A stretch of DNA of 64,000 nt from Umezawaea tangerina (GCF_003002815.1 NZ_PVTF01000004.1:682001-746000); one strand, 5' to 3'; positions 11,689 to 21,014 are shown, counted from the stretch's first letter. Numbers and translations: made by a program. Notes: generated by a model from the sequence alone, not told the origin.

Positions 11689-12560
11689 CCATCGACGTCG
11701 CGGCCGCCGCCGAACGCATCCGCCCGTACGCCCGCCGCACCCCGCTGTGGCGCGTCGAGGTGGACGGCCGACCGCTTGTGCTGAAGCTGGAACACCTGCA
11801 GCTGACCGGGTCGTTCAAGATCCGGGGCGCGCTGAACACCCTGCTCGCCGGACCGCCGGTCGACCACGTGGTCACCGCGTCCGGCGGCAACCACGGACTG
11901 GGCGTGGCGCGGGCCGCGCAGCTGCTGGGGGTGGCGGCGACGGTGTACGTGCCCGTGTCCGCGCCCGAGGGGAAGGTGCGGCGGATCGAGGCCGCCGGGG
12001 CCAAGCTGATCCGGCACGGCGCCACCTACGCCGAGGCCGCGGCCGCCGCCCGCGAGCACGACGGCGCCTACGTGGAGGCCTACAACGACCCGCTGGTCGT
12101 CTCCGGGCAGGGCACGGTCGGGCTGGAGATCGTCGCCGAACTGCCCGCCGTGGACTCGATCGCCGTCGCGGTCGGCGGCGGCGGGCTGGTCGCCGGCATC
12201 GCCTCGGCCGCGCACGGACGGCTGACCGTGGCCGTCGAACCGGAGAACTGCTCCGCGCTGCACAACGCCCTGGCCGCGGGCGAACCCGTGGACGGCCCGG
12301 TCGAGTCCGTGGCGTCCTCCGCGCTGGGCGCGACCCGCGTGGGCGAGGTGCCGTTCGAGGTCCTGAGGTCGGCCGCGGTCACGTCGCTGCTGGTCACCGA
12401 CGCGGAACTGCTGGCCGCCCGCGACCGGCTGTGGGAGGAGTTCCGGCTGGCCGTGGAACCCGCCGCCGCCGTGCCGTTCGCCGCGTTCCTGGCGGGCACC
12501 GTGCCCGGCGACCTGCCGTGCGTGGTCCTGTGCGGGGCGAACACCGACTGGACCCCCTGA
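11685..12560 (+). CDS. Serine/threonine dehydratase (PLP fold type II)
   Basis: A 291-residue PLP enzyme of the threonine dehydratase/serine racemase family that deaminates Ser or Thr to 2-oxoacids. LTGSFKIRGALN places the Schiff-base Lys at residue 45. The asparagine loop TASGGNHGLGVA and the phosphate-binding glycine loop VAVGGGGLVAGIAS are present, with a conserved SxxxG-like C-terminal turn (LCGANTDW). It lacks the C-terminal ACT regulatory domain of biosynthetic IlvA, so a catabolic or general role is more likely. It overlaps the preceding gene by four bases. Confidence 0.9.
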   Translation: MTIDVAAAAERIRPYARRTPLWRVEVDGRPLVLKLEHLQLTGSFKIRGALNTLLAGPPVDHVVTASGGNHGLGVARAAQLLGVAATVYVPVSAPEGKVRRIEAAGAKLIRHGATYAEAAAAAREHDGAYVEAYNDPLVVSGQGTVGLEIVAELPAVDSIAVAVGGGGLVAGIASAAHGRLTVAVEPENCSALHNALAAGEPVDGPVESVASSALGATRVGEVPFEVLRSAAVTSLLVTDAELLAARDRLWEEFRLAVEPAAAVPFAAFLAGTVPGDLPCVVLCGANTDWTP

Positions 12561-12583
12561 CCGGCGGGTGGGACGCTGGGCGG

Positions 12584-12898
12584 GTGACCGACACCGACGT
12601 TCTCGACGGGCTCGTCACCCAGCTCGGCTCCTTCGGGGTCCGGACCTCCAGGCTGTTCGGCGAACCGGCCCTCAAGGACGTCGAGGGCAAGACGTTCGCC
12701 TGCCTGCACGGGGGCGCGCTCGCGTGCCGCCTCGGCCAGGGCACGCAGGCGCACACCGAGGCCATGGCGATGGGCGACACGCACCTGTTCGACCCGTCGG
12801 GCAAGGGCAGGCCGATGCCGGACTGGGTGAGCCTGCCGGAGGCGCACTCGGCGCGGTGGGCGGAGTTCGCGTCGGCGGCGATGTCGGTTCCGCACTGA
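12584..12898 (+). CDS. Small TfoX/YjbR-like protein
   Basis: 104 residues from the GTG at 12584. The pattern RLFGEPALKDVEGKTFACLHGGALACRLG followed by LFDPSGKGRPMPDWVSLP and a terminal WAEFA helix matches the small TfoX N-terminal-like fold found widely in actinobacteria; its biochemical role is not established. It follows the dehydratase by 23 bases and may share its transcript. Confidence 0.7.
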   Translation: MTDTDVLDGLVTQLGSFGVRTSRLFGEPALKDVEGKTFACLHGGALACRLGQGTQAHTEAMAMGDTHLFDPSGKGRPMPDWVSLPEAHSARWAEFASAAMSVPH

Positions 12899-12977
12899 GG
12901 TACGCCCGCTGACGTAGCCGGGGGTGACGTTCCACGGCGGACGCGGACGCGGTCCGCCGCGAGGACGATCGTGTGCC

Positions 12978-13691
12978 ATGACGACGCGTGTCGGGTACTG
13001 GGTCGGTGGCCTGCTGTTCACCAGCGGGCTGTTCCACCTGCTGGTGTTCGCCGTGGACGGCGGGCCGTGGGAGGGGCCGGTGTCGTGGCGCAAACCGGTG
13101 ACGTTCGGGCTGTCGTTCGGGTTGACGCTGGTGACCGTGGTGTGGGTCGGGACGCTGATCCGGGTGCGGCCATTCGTGGTGGCGTTGTTCACGGCCGCTT
13201 CGGTGTACGAGGTCGCCGGGATCACGGTGCAGGCTTGGCGCGGGGTGCCGTCGCACTTCAACTTCGAGACGCCGTTCGACACCGCGATCACCGCGGGGTT
13301 GGCGCTCGGTGGTGGGGTGATCATCTTCGTGGTGGTGTGGTTCCTGGTCACCGCGCTGCGGGCCCGGCACCTGACGCCGAGCATGCGGGTGGCGGTGAAG
13401 GTGGGGGCTTCGGTGTTCCTGGCCGCGATGGTGTTCGGGGCGGTGATGATCGCTCGGGGGACGATCCTGTCTCGGACCGGGCACGTGGCGGAGGCTTACG
13501 GGAGTGCGGGGTTCTTGAAGCCGGCGCACGGGGTCGCCATGCACGGGGTGCTGGTGCTGCCGTTGCTGGCTTGGGGGTTGACGTTCACGTCGCTGGACGA
13601 GGTGCGGCGGACGCGGGTGGTCGGGTGGGCGTCGGTGGGGTATGTGGTGCTGGTTGTCGGCTCGGTGTGGTGGTCGTTGGTGGCGGGGTAG
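12978..13691 (+). CDS. Seven-helix integral membrane protein, unknown function
   Basis: 237 residues from the ATG at 12978, preceded by GAGGA. Six or seven hydrophobic helices are spread evenly (YWVGGLLFTSGLFHLLVFAV, FGLTLVTVVWVGTLI, ALGGGVIIFVVVWFLVTAL, VFLAAMVFGAVMIA, VLVLPLLAWGLTFTSLDE, VGYVVLVVGSVWW). No catalytic motif is recognised. The 3' half of the gene is unusually G-rich on the coding strand (13561-13680: about 61 G to 21 C by hand count), coinciding with the adjacent repeat element. Confidence 0.75.
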   Translation: MTTRVGYWVGGLLFTSGLFHLLVFAVDGGPWEGPVSWRKPVTFGLSFGLTLVTVVWVGTLIRVRPFVVALFTAASVYEVAGITVQAWRGVPSHFNFETPFDTAITAGLALGGGVIIFVVVWFLVTALRARHLTPSMRVAVKVGASVFLAAMVFGAVMIARGTILSRTGHVAEAYGSAGFLKPAHGVAMHGVLVLPLLAWGLTFTSLDEVRRTRVVGWASVGYVVLVVGSVWWSLVAG

Positions 13692-13696
13692 GCGTT

Positions 13697-13984
13697 GGGG
13701 GAAGCCCGGCTCTGGCGCGTTTGGGGTTGCTGAAGCGGGAAGCCCGGCCCCCGTGCGCGCAATTGTCTCAATGCCCCACCCTTGTTTGTCAAGACGGTGA
13801 AGCTGTCTTGACAAACAAGGGTGGGGCAGGAGGGCGCTGTGTATCGGGGGCGGGAGGGGATCTGGCTTCGCCAGCATCGAGCTGCGCTCGACAGGGCATC
13901 GGGCTCCGCCCGACAAGGCATCGGCTGGGGCCGACGAGGCCCCAGGCGCTCCGCGCCGGATGCGCGCTGGCGGGCTGCGCCCAT
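13697..13984 (+). repeat. Dispersed hairpin-module element, copy A
   Basis: This fills the gap between the convergent genes ending at 13691 and 14059. Order: a GC-rich lead-in (GGGGAAGCCCGGC, later CCCGGCCCCCGTGCGCGC), the box ATTGTCTCAATG, a 24-bp perfect hairpin, the box AGGAGGGCGCTGTGTATCGG, the short hairpin CTGGCTTCGCCAG, three ~22-base modules each beginning CATC and folding as a mini-hairpin (for example TCGAGCTGCGCTCGA, TCGGGCTCCGCCCGA), and a conserved end (CCCAGGCGCTCCGCGCC ... GGCGGGCTGCGCCCA). Copies B and C share the same order. A further module-like stretch (CTCGCTTCGCGTCGGACAAA) follows, up to ~14056. Confidence 0.9.
13772..13828. terminator. 24-bp perfect hairpin of copy A, probable bidirectional terminator
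   Basis: The left arm 13772-13795 and right arm 13805-13828 are exact reverse complements around the 9-base loop GGTGAAGCT. Each arm is built from outer TGCC, a middle CCACCCTTGT and inner TTGTCAAGAC. It lies between two convergent genes, so a terminator role in both directions is plausible; there is no U-tract. Other copies keep the ends and loop but change the middle. Confidence 0.7.
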
Positions 13985-14058
13985 CGTGGTGGGGGTGGCT
14001 AGCTCGCTTCGCGTCGGACAAAGCAAGCGCAAGCGCAGGCGCTTCGTGCTTGTGGGTG

Positions 14059-15147
14059 TTAGGCGGTGGTGTTGATGGTGGCGCTGGCCAGGACTAGGTC
14101 GCCGTTGGTGTCTGGGTGGTAGAGGGCGACGGCTTGGCCGGGGGCTACGCCGGTCAGGGGGGTGCGTAGGTGGATTTGGAGGTGGTTGTCGACCAGTTCG
14201 GCGACGGCGGGGGCGGTGCCGCCGTGGGCGCGGACCTGGGCGACGCACTCGATGGGGCCGGTCAGGGGGGTGCCGGAGGGCCAGGAGGGGCGGGTGGCGG
14301 TGATGGTGGTGACGGCCAGCTTCTCGGCGGCGCCGACGCGGACGTTGCCGGAGACCGGTTCCAACGAGAGGACGTAGCGGGGGCGGCCGTCGGGGGCGGG
14401 GGCGTCGATGCCGAGGCCCTTGCGCTGGCCGATGGTGAACTCGTGGACGCCCGCGTGGCGGCCGAGGACGGCGCCGGTGGCGTCGTCGATGAGCAGGCCA
14501 GGGGACTGGCCGAGGCGGTTGCCGAGGAACTTCTGGGTGTCGCCGTCGGGGATGAAGCAGATGTCGTGGCTGTCCGGCTTCTCGGCGACGGCGAGACCGC
14601 GGGTGGCGGCTTCGGCGCGGACGGCGGCCTTCGTGCTGTCGCCCAAGGGGAACATGGCGTGCGAGAGCTGCTCGCGGGTGAGCGAGGCGAGGACGTAGGA
14701 CTGGTCCTTGCCGTCGTCGGCGCTGCGGCGCAGCTCGACGACGCCGTCCACAGCGGACAGCCGGGCGTAGTGGCCGGTGCAGACGGCGTCGAAGCCGAGG
14801 GCGATGGCCTTGTCCAGCAGCGCCTCGAACTTGATGCGCTCGTTGCAGCGCAGGCACGGGTTGGGCGTGCGGCCCGCCGCGTACTCGGCGACGAAGTCCT
14901 CGACCACGTCCTCGGTGAAGCGCTCGGCGAAGTCCCACACGTAGAACGGGATGCCCATCAGGTCGGCGGCGCGGCGGGCGTCGTGGGCGTCCTCGACGGT
15001 GCAGCAGCCGCGGGCGCCGGTGCGCAGCGTGCCGGGCTTGGCGGACAGCGCGAGGTGCACGCCGGTCACGTCGTGGCCAGCCTCGACCGCGCGCGCGGCC
15101 GCCACCGCGGAGTCGACTCCGCCGCTCATCGCCGCGAGCACCCGCAT
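14059..15147 (-). CDS. mnmA: tRNA-specific 2-thiouridylase MnmA
   Basis: This 362-residue enzyme makes the 2-thiouridine of tRNA wobble position 34. It opens with the PP-loop ATP-binding motif [26 protein letters not shown] carries the first catalytic cysteine, CFIPDG the second, and [10 protein letters not shown] and the C-terminal beta-barrel follow. The sulfur donor is a cysteine desulfurase, and such a gene lies only four bases upstream (15152), so the pair is a functional operon. The ATG at 15147 gives the family N-terminus [10 protein letters not shown]. The 3' end is C-rich on its coding strand (G-rich on the plus strand), next to repeat copy A. Confidence 0.96.
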   Translation of the reverse strand: MRVLAAMSGGVDSAVAAARAVEAGHDVTGVHLALSAKPGTLRTGARGCCTVEDAHDARRAADLMGIPFYVWDFAERFTEDVVEDFVAEYAAGRTPNPCLRCNERIKFEALLDKAIALGFDAVCTGHYARLSAVDGVVELRRSADDGKDQSYVLASLTREQLSHAMFPLGDSTKAAVRAEAATRGLAVAEKPDSHDICFIPDGDTQKFLGNRLGQSPGLLIDDATGAVLGRHAGVHEFTIGQRKGLGIDAPAPDGRPRYVLSLEPVSGNVRVGAAEKLAVTTITATRPSWPSGTPLTGPIECVAQVRAHGGTAPAVAELVDNHLQIHLRTPLTGVAPGQAVALYHPDTNGDLVLASATINTTA

Positions 15148-15151
15148 CCCG

Positions 15152-16354
15152 CTACACCTCCGCCTTGACGTTCTTGCCCTTGGAGCGGCGCATCCCGGCC
15201 AGGCCGGCGTTGCGCGCGCGTTCCACGACCGGGCCGATGGCCTCGGCGAGGTCGCGCACGTCGTGCGCGGTGGACGTGTGGCCCAGCGAGAAGCGCAGGG
15301 AACCGCGCGACAGCGCCGGTTCGACGTCCATCGCGAGCAGCACGTGGCTCGGCTGGGCGACACCCGCGGTGCAGGCGGAACCGGTCGAGCACTCGATGCC
15401 CTTGGCGTCGAGCAGCATCAGCAGGCTGTCGCCCTCGCAGCCGGGGAAGGTCAGGTGGGCGTTGCCCGGCAGCCGCTGCGGGCCGGGGTCGCCGTTCACG
15501 ATGGCGTCCGGGACGACCCGGCGCACCGAGGCGATCAGCTCGTCGCGCAGCGCGGCCACCTCGACGGCGTTCGCGGGCTGGTCCTCCACGGCACGTCGCA
15601 CGGCCGCGGCGAGACCGACGATCGCGGGCACGTCGAGGGTGCCGGAGCGCACGTCGCGCTCCTGGCCGCCGCCGTGCAGCAGCGGCGTGCACGCCACGTC
15701 GCGGCCCAGCAGCAGCACGCCGACACCGTACGGGCCGCCGACCTTGTGGCCGGTCATCGTCAGCGCGCTCGCGCCGGAGTCCTTGAAGTCGACCGGCACC
15801 GCGCCGACGGCCTGCACGGCGTCGGTGTGGAACGGGACCCCGTGCTCGGCGGCGACGGCGGCCAGCTCGGCGACCGGGTTGATCGTGCCGACCTCGTTGT
15901 TCGCCCACATCGCCGTCACCAGCGCCACGTCGTCGCCCCGCAGCGCCTCGCGCAGCACGTCGGGGTGCACGCGGCCGTACCGGTCGGTGTCGAGCCAGGT
16001 GACCTCGGCGCCGTCCTGGTCGGCGAGCCACTGCACCGCGTCCAGCACGGCGTGGTGCTCCACGGCGGAGGCCAGTACGCGCCTGCGCCGCGGGTCGGCG
16101 GCGCGGCGGGCCCAGAAGACGCCCTTGACGGCCAGGTTGTCGCTCTCGGTGCCGCCGCCGGTGAAGATCACCTCGGACGGTCGGGCGCCCAGCGCGTCCG
16201 CGATGTCCTCGCGGGCCTCCTCGACCGCGCGGCGCGCGCGCCTGCCCGAGGTGTGCAGGGACGAGGCGTTGCCCAGGGTGGACAAAGCCCGCGTCATCGC
16301 CGTGATCGCATCGGGGTGCATCGGCGTGGTGGCGGCATGATCGAGGTAGGCCAT
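15152..16354 (-). CDS. Cysteine desulfurase (IscS/NifS-like)
   Basis: A 400-residue PLP enzyme that removes sulfur from cysteine as an enzyme persulfide for thiolation and Fe-S assembly. Visible motifs: [39 protein letters not shown], the PLP lysine in [16 protein letters not shown], and the persulfide cysteine loop STGSACTAG. The N-terminus and length are standard for the family. It directly precedes mnmA, so tRNA thiolation is the most likely use. It is the Rv3025c position in the conserved actinobacterial order. Confidence 0.95.
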   Translation of the reverse strand: MAYLDHAATTPMHPDAITAMTRALSTLGNASSLHTSGRRARRAVEEAREDIADALGARPSEVIFTGGGTESDNLAVKGVFWARRAADPRRRRVLASAVEHHAVLDAVQWLADQDGAEVTWLDTDRYGRVHPDVLREALRGDDVALVTAMWANNEVGTINPVAELAAVAAEHGVPFHTDAVQAVGAVPVDFKDSGASALTMTGHKVGGPYGVGVLLLGRDVACTPLLHGGGQERDVRSGTLDVPAIVGLAAAVRRAVEDQPANAVEVAALRDELIASVRRVVPDAIVNGDPGPQRLPGNAHLTFPGCEGDSLLMLLDAKGIECSTGSACTAGVAQPSHVLLAMDVEPALSRGSLRFSLGHTSTAHDVRDLAEAIGPVVERARNAGLAGMRRSKGKNVKAEV

Positions 16355-16375
16355 CGCGTTCCCAGGGTAGCCCGT

Positions 16376-17740
16376 TCAGCCAACGGGCTTCGTCCGCGCA
16401 CCCGTGAGGAAGGCGCCGAGGACCGCGATCGCGGCCATGGCGAGGTCGAACGGGATGATCGCGGCCGTCGGGGCGGCGGTGGAGGCGAACGTCGTGACCA
16501 CGACACCGCCGAGGCCGACCAGCAGCGCGGACCCCAGCATGTCGCTGATCTGCACCGCGGAGGAGTTGAAGCCGCGGTCGGCGTCGGTGGACGAGGCCAG
16601 CACGAGCACGCTCACGCTGGACATCGCCAGCCCCATGCCGGAGCCCGCGACGGCCCACAGCGGCGCCGTCGCCCACGCCGGGCCCCACGTCGGGGCGATC
16701 AGCGTCACGCCCGCGATGCCCGTGGCGTTGAGCACAAACCCCCACCGGACGAGCGTGCCGCGCGGGATGTCGGGCCTGCGGGACTGCCACATCGAGGCGG
16801 TCGACCAGCCGAGCGCGCTCAGCGTGAGCGGGAGGCCGGAGGCGAGCGGCGAGTAGCCGTGCACGGAGGTCAGGGTGAGCGGGATGAACGCCTCGGTCGC
16901 GAAGAACGAGCCCGCCAGCATCCCGCGGGCCAGCACCGTCACCGGGAGGCCGCGCTTCGCGCGCAGCGTGCCCTTGGGCAGCAGGACCAGCAGCGACGGC
17001 ACCAGCACGGCCAGTCCCGCCAGGCCGAGGACCAGGTTCGGCCCGCTCGGGTGCTGCGCCGCCCAGCTCAGCGCCGCGACGCCCGCACCGCCGCCGACCG
17101 CCGCGGCCAACAGGCCGCGACGGGCCGGGACGGCGCCGTCGACGTGCCGCGGCAGCGTGCGCAGGACCGGGACCAGCAGCAGGAAGCCGATCAGCACCAG
17201 CGGCGCCAGTGCGAGGAACACCAGCCGCCAGGTGAGGTGCTCGGTGAAGAACCCGGCGAGCGCCGGGCCGACCAGCGACGGCACGACCCACGCCGCGGCC
17301 AGGGCGCCGAACACGGCGGGCCGGTCGCGCTCCGGGTAGACGAGGCCGATCACGACGTAGATGGCGACGATCTGCATGCCCGCGCCGAAGCCCTGCAGGA
17401 CGCGCCCCGCCAGCAGCATCCCCATCTCCTGGGCGAACCCCGAGGTCAGCAGCCCCGCGAGGAACACCAGCGGGCCCGCCAGCAGCACCGGCTTGGGGCC
17501 GCGCAGGTCGCAGAACCGGCCGGACACCACCGTCGCGACCACGCTGGAGGCCAGGAACGCGACGAACGGCCAGGCGTAGAGCTCGTCACCGCGCAGGTCC
17601 GCGACCATCCGCGGCATCGCCGTGCTGACGCCCATGGCCTCGAACGCCAGGAGCGTGACCAGGAGGACGATCCCCGCGGTCGGCCCTCGGCGGTCCGGGG
17701 CCCACAGCCTGCTCTTCTCCGCGCTCTCGGTGATGGTCAC
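16376..17740 (-). CDS. MFS transporter (drug:H+ antiporter-like)
   Basis: About 454 residues with roughly 12-14 hydrophobic helices. The loop 2-3 motif appears as GRFCDLRGPKPVLLAG, and LAGRVLQGFGAGMQIVAIYV matches the motif C-like helix of drug antiporters. The start is uncertain: a GTG at 17740 leaves a four-base gap after the upstream stop, while a TTG at 17755 would overlap it by 11. I prefer the GTG. It follows the acyltransferase pair on the same strand, but no substrate link is evident. Confidence 0.85.
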   Translation of the reverse strand: MTITESAEKSRLWAPDRRGPTAGIVLLVTLLAFEAMGVSTAMPRMVADLRGDELYAWPFVAFLASSVVATVVSGRFCDLRGPKPVLLAGPLVFLAGLLTSGFAQEMGMLLAGRVLQGFGAGMQIVAIYVVIGLVYPERDRPAVFGALAAAWVVPSLVGPALAGFFTEHLTWRLVFLALAPLVLIGFLLLVPVLRTLPRHVDGAVPARRGLLAAAVGGGAGVAALSWAAQHPSGPNLVLGLAGLAVLVPSLLVLLPKGTLRAKRGLPVTVLARGMLAGSFFATEAFIPLTLTSVHGYSPLASGLPLTLSALGWSTASMWQSRRPDIPRGTLVRWGFVLNATGIAGVTLIAPTWGPAWATAPLWAVAGSGMGLAMSSVSVLVLASSTDADRGFNSSAVQISDMLGSALLVGLGGVVVTTFASTAAPTAAIIPFDLAMAAIAVLGAFLTGARTKPVG

Positions 17741-17744
17741 CAGC

Positions 17745-18611
17745 CTATCGTTCAACCTCGACCTGGGTGGAGGTCAAGCGGATATGCGGCCTGGTGAGCG
17801 CTCCGTCCAGCACCCGCTCGGCCTCCCGCTGGGCGAGTCCGGCCAGCTCGCGGCGGGTGGCGGCCCGGCCGGGGGCGATCTCGTCGAGCACGTGCACGTC
17901 GACCACGAGGCCGCGCAGCCGGACCACGCGGCGGATCGAGTCGGCCAGCGTGTCCGTGCCGACGAACGCCGGGGTGGTCGTCGGGGAGCCGTCGCCCAGC
18001 CGGTAGCGCAGCACGACCGGGCGCACCGGGACACCCGCGTCCAGGGCGGCCTGGAACAGCGCGGGCCGGTACCGGCCCGCGGCGAGCCCGCACCACGTCG
18101 TGCCCTCGGCGTGGATGCCGACGGCGGCGCCGTCGCGCAGGGCACCGGCCAGCTCGGCGACCGTGCCGGGCAGCAGCGACAGCCGCTCGCGGTCCAGGTA
18201 CACGGTGCGCGCGGCGGTGACCAGCCTGCCGAGGACCGGCCAGTCGCGGATGTCCTTCTTGGCCACCAGCCGGATCGGCTGCACGCCGTCGATCGCCAGC
18301 TCGTCCAGCCAGGACACGTGGTTGCTGACCACCAGCACGCCCCGGCCCTCGGTCTCCTGGAACCGGGTGGCGCCGTGCACCCGCAGCCGGGCGCCGAACG
18401 CGCGCAGCAGCGTGCGGAACCACTGGCGCAGCAGGCTTTCGCGGGCGTGGCCGCGCAGCACCAGCAGGCACAGCACGACGAGCAGGCCCGCCATCATCAC
18501 GGTGGCGGCTGCCGCCAGCCGGAACGCGGCCCTGGCGGCGCCGACGCCGGGCGCCGAGTGGTCGAGGCACCCCGCGCCGCACGGCGAGTGCGGCATCCAC
18601 GCGTGCGTCAC
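17745..18611 (-). CDS. 1-acylglycerol-3-phosphate O-acyltransferase-like; probable ornithine-lipid O-acyltransferase (OlsA type)
   Basis: A 288-residue PlsC-family acyltransferase. A hydrophobic N-terminal segment (AAATVMMAGLLVVLCLLVL) anchors it. The catalytic box VVSNHVSWLDELAI is the HX4D motif, and GIHAEGTTWCG is the EGT substrate-binding motif. It overlaps the OlsB-like gene by GTGA. In known ornithine-lipid pathways OlsB first N-acylates ornithine and a PlsC-like OlsA then adds the ester-linked chain, so the pairing supports this assignment. Ordinary phospholipid synthesis is the alternative. Confidence 0.82.
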   Translation of the reverse strand: MTHAWMPHSPCGAGCLDHSAPGVGAARAAFRLAAAATVMMAGLLVVLCLLVLRGHARESLLRQWFRTLLRAFGARLRVHGATRFQETEGRGVLVVSNHVSWLDELAIDGVQPIRLVAKKDIRDWPVLGRLVTAARTVYLDRERLSLLPGTVAELAGALRDGAAVGIHAEGTTWCGLAAGRYRPALFQAALDAGVPVRPVVLRYRLGDGSPTTTPAFVGTDTLADSIRRVVRLRGLVVDVHVLDEIAPGRAATRRELAGLAQREAERVLDGALTRPHIRLTSTQVEVER

Positions 18612-19372
18612 GGCGCCTCCCCCAGGAAGTACTTCAGGTACCGCTTGTCCATCCGGGACGGGTTCATCAGGACGAACAGGTCCGCGACGCCGAAGTCCTC
18701 GTCCAGCGCGGGCGGGCCGCACACCTGCGCGCCCATCCGCAGGTAGCCCTTGAGCAGCGGTGGCAGCACCGTCCTGGCGGGAGCCGGGCCAGGCGTCCAC
18801 GGGTGGTGCGGGCGCACCCGGAACTCGTCGGGGGCGTAGTGCTTGGCGCGCACCGCGTCCCACACACCGGAGGCGTGCTCGCCACCGTCCGCCAGGGACA
18901 CCGACGCGCACCCGGCGAGCCAGGTGTGGCCCGACAGCAGCATGTACCGCGCGATGCCGGCCCACACCAGTCCGACGACGGCGCCGCTGCGGTGGTCGGG
19001 GTGCACGCAGGACCGGCCGGTCTCCACCAGGGTGTGGCGCAGGCCGGCCAGGTTCGCCAGGTCGAACTCCGTCTCCGAGTACAGGCCGCCCGCCTCGCGG
19101 GCCCGGTCCGGCGGGAGCATCCGGTAGGTGCCCACGATCTCGCCGGAGGCGTCGTCGCGCACCACGAGGTGGTCGCAGAACTCGTCGAACCGGTCGACGT
19201 CGTGGCCTTCTACAGGGGTGTGCAAGGAGGCGCCCACCTCGTCGGCGAACACCTTGTACCGGAGCCGTTGTGCGGCAACGACTTCGGCGCTGTCACGGGC
19301 GACCAGGAGGGAGTACCCTGGCGTGCCGGTCGCGGGCCGTGCGGTGCTGACAAGCAGTTGCGGCTGCGTCAT
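18608..19372 (-). CDS. olsB: Ornithine N-acyltransferase-like GNAT protein (OlsB type)
   Basis: A 254-residue acyltransferase of the hemolysin/OlsB GNAT family. The segment QRLRYKVFADEVGA, the FDEFCDHLVVRDDASGEIVGTYRML strand-turn-strand and ETGRSCVHPDHRSGAVVGLVWAGIARYML are diagnostic. The C-terminus PPLLKGYLRMGAQVCGPPALDEDFGVADLFVLM is the typical end of the family. It would N-acylate ornithine to lyso-ornithine lipid. It is the first gene of a coupled pair with 17745-18611. The mycobacterial counterparts at this position (Rv3027c/Rv3026c) are of the same families. Confidence 0.82.
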   Translation of the reverse strand: MTQPQLLVSTARPATGTPGYSLLVARDSAEVVAAQRLRYKVFADEVGASLHTPVEGHDVDRFDEFCDHLVVRDDASGEIVGTYRMLPPDRAREAGGLYSETEFDLANLAGLRHTLVETGRSCVHPDHRSGAVVGLVWAGIARYMLLSGHTWLAGCASVSLADGGEHASGVWDAVRAKHYAPDEFRVRPHHPWTPGPAPARTVLPPLLKGYLRMGAQVCGPPALDEDFGVADLFVLMNPSRMDKRYLKYFLGEAP

Positions 19373-19548
19373 GGCTCAAGGTCTACCGACCTGACGGGTA
19401 CCGGCGGCAGGTCGAAGCGATGACGCGTGCGTGCCAACTCGATGAATGGCCGGTTCCCCGGTCCAGCCCGGAAGGGCCTGCCGGGGCGGAGTGGCACCCG
19501 CGCCGGACGGCCCGATGTGTCCACCAGCAGCTCACCTGAGGAGACCAC

Positions 19549-20958
19549 GTGGAGGTCAGGCGGTTCCGCCCACCACCGGGATGGCCGAGGCCGCCCCAGG
19601 GCTGGGTGCCTCCCCCTGGCTGGGCGCCGGACCCCTCCTGGCCTCCCGCGCCCGCGGGCTGGCAGTTCTGGGGCCCCGTCGCGCAGGCGCACATGACCGC
19701 ACCCGTGCCGCGGATACAGGTGCCCGTGGTCCCACCGCCGGCGACGAACGGCTTCGGCAGCCGCCGCAAGGCCCTGGAGGCCGAGAACGCGCGGCTGCGG
19801 CAGGCGCTCGCCAACGCGGGCGCGCTGGAGGACTCGGTGCGCGCCGAGGGCATCCGGATGATGGAGGCCCAGCTGCAGAACGTGCTGGCGCAGGTGTCGC
19901 AGGCGCGCGCGGAGCTGGCGGCCGTGCGGGACGAGCTGATCAACGCCAAGGACGTCGCGGTGCTCCAGTCCGCCGGGGTGTACGCCTACGCGCACCCGTT
20001 GGACGACGCGGTCGGGTACAAGGACCGGATCGCGAAGGTCAAGGAGGACACCAAGGCGTTCGTGCGCACCGGCAACGCGGTGACCGCCACGACGAACTGG
20101 CAGGTCAACGGGTCGTCGAGCGAGGGCAAGAAGATGGTCGACGACTTCTCGAAGCTGCTGCTGCGGGCCTACAACACCGAGGCGGACAACTGCGTGCGCA
20201 CGGTCCGGCCGCAGTCGCGGCAGAACTCCGTGGAGCGGCTGACCAAGATCTCCGAGACGATCGCCCGGCTCGGCCAGTCGATGGAGATCCGCGTCGACGA
20301 GCGCTACCACCGGCTGCGCTGCGCGGAGATCGTGCTGACCGCCGACCACCGCGCGAAGGTCGAGGCCGAGAAGGAGGAGGCCCGCCTGCTGCGCGAGGAG
20401 ATGCGCGAGCAGGCCGCGGCGGCGCGGGACTACGAGCGCGCGCGGGCCAAGTGGGACAAGGAGCGGGCGCACGTGGAGAGCTCGCTGGGCGCGCTCATCC
20501 GGCGCGGTGACGGCGAGGGCGTCGCCGCGTTGGCGCTGCGCAGCCGCCTGGAGGAGATCGAGGCCGGGCGGGCCGAGGTCGACGAGCTGGCGGGCGACGC
20601 CCGTGCCGGGCACGTGTACGTGATCAGCAACGTCGGCGCGTTCGGCGAGGGCGTGGTGAAGATCGGGATGACCCGGCGGCTCGACCCGCACGACCGGATC
20701 CGCGAGCTGGGCGACGCGTCCGTGCCGTTCCGGTTCGACGTGCACGCGGTCGTGCAGAACCGGGACGCCGTGGGCCTGGTGCGCGAGCTGCACGCCCGGT
20801 TCGCCGACCGGCGGGTCAACCAGGTGGACCAGCGCCGCGAGTTCTTCCGCGCCACCCCGGCCGAGGTGCTGGCCGCGTTCCGCGACATCCCGGACGCGGG
20901 CCTCGTCGAGTTCACCGAACGCCCCGACGCCGCGGAGTGGCGCTCCAGCACGATGTGA
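19549..20958 (+). CDS. DUF4041 coiled-coil protein with C-terminal T5orf172 (GIY-YIG-type) nuclease domain
   Basis: 469 residues in three parts. Residues 1-45 are Pro/Trp-rich (RPPPGWPRPPQGWVPPPGW, PPAPAGWQFWGP), a short motif seen at actinobacterial N-termini. Residues ~70-340 form a long coiled-coil with the DUF4041 signature (KDVAVLQSAGVYAYAHPLDDA, DFSKLLLRAYNTEADNCV). Residues ~355-450 hold the T5orf172/MUG113 GIY-YIG-like fold: GHVYVISNVGAFGEGVVKIGMTRRLDPHDRIRELG ... ELHARFADRRVNQVDQRREFF. Related proteins occur in phages and defence islands; the cellular role is unknown. It is a single gene, divergent from olsB and convergent with etfA. Confidence 0.85.
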   Translation: MEVRRFRPPPGWPRPPQGWVPPPGWAPDPSWPPAPAGWQFWGPVAQAHMTAPVPRIQVPVVPPPATNGFGSRRKALEAENARLRQALANAGALEDSVRAEGIRMMEAQLQNVLAQVSQARAELAAVRDELINAKDVAVLQSAGVYAYAHPLDDAVGYKDRIAKVKEDTKAFVRTGNAVTATTNWQVNGSSSEGKKMVDDFSKLLLRAYNTEADNCVRTVRPQSRQNSVERLTKISETIARLGQSMEIRVDERYHRLRCAEIVLTADHRAKVEAEKEEARLLREEMREQAAAARDYERARAKWDKERAHVESSLGALIRRGDGEGVAALALRSRLEEIEAGRAEVDELAGDARAGHVYVISNVGAFGEGVVKIGMTRRLDPHDRIRELGDASVPFRFDVHAVVQNRDAVGLVRELHARFADRRVNQVDQRREFFRATPAEVLAAFRDIPDAGLVEFTERPDAAEWRSSTM

Positions 20959-20962
20959 CGGA

Positions 20963-20997
20963 ACTGCCCGGCCCACGGGGGACGTGAGCCGGGCAGT
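20963..20997. terminator. Bidirectional hairpin between the T5orf172 gene and etfA
   Basis: ACTGCCCGGC (20963-20972) and GCCGGGCAGT (20988-20997) form a perfect 10-bp stem with a 15-base loop that can itself pair as CACG/CGTG. It lies between convergent stops at 20958 and 21015, so it probably terminates both. Confidence 0.65.
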
Positions 20998-21014
20998 GGC
21001 CGTTCGGCGCGGGG

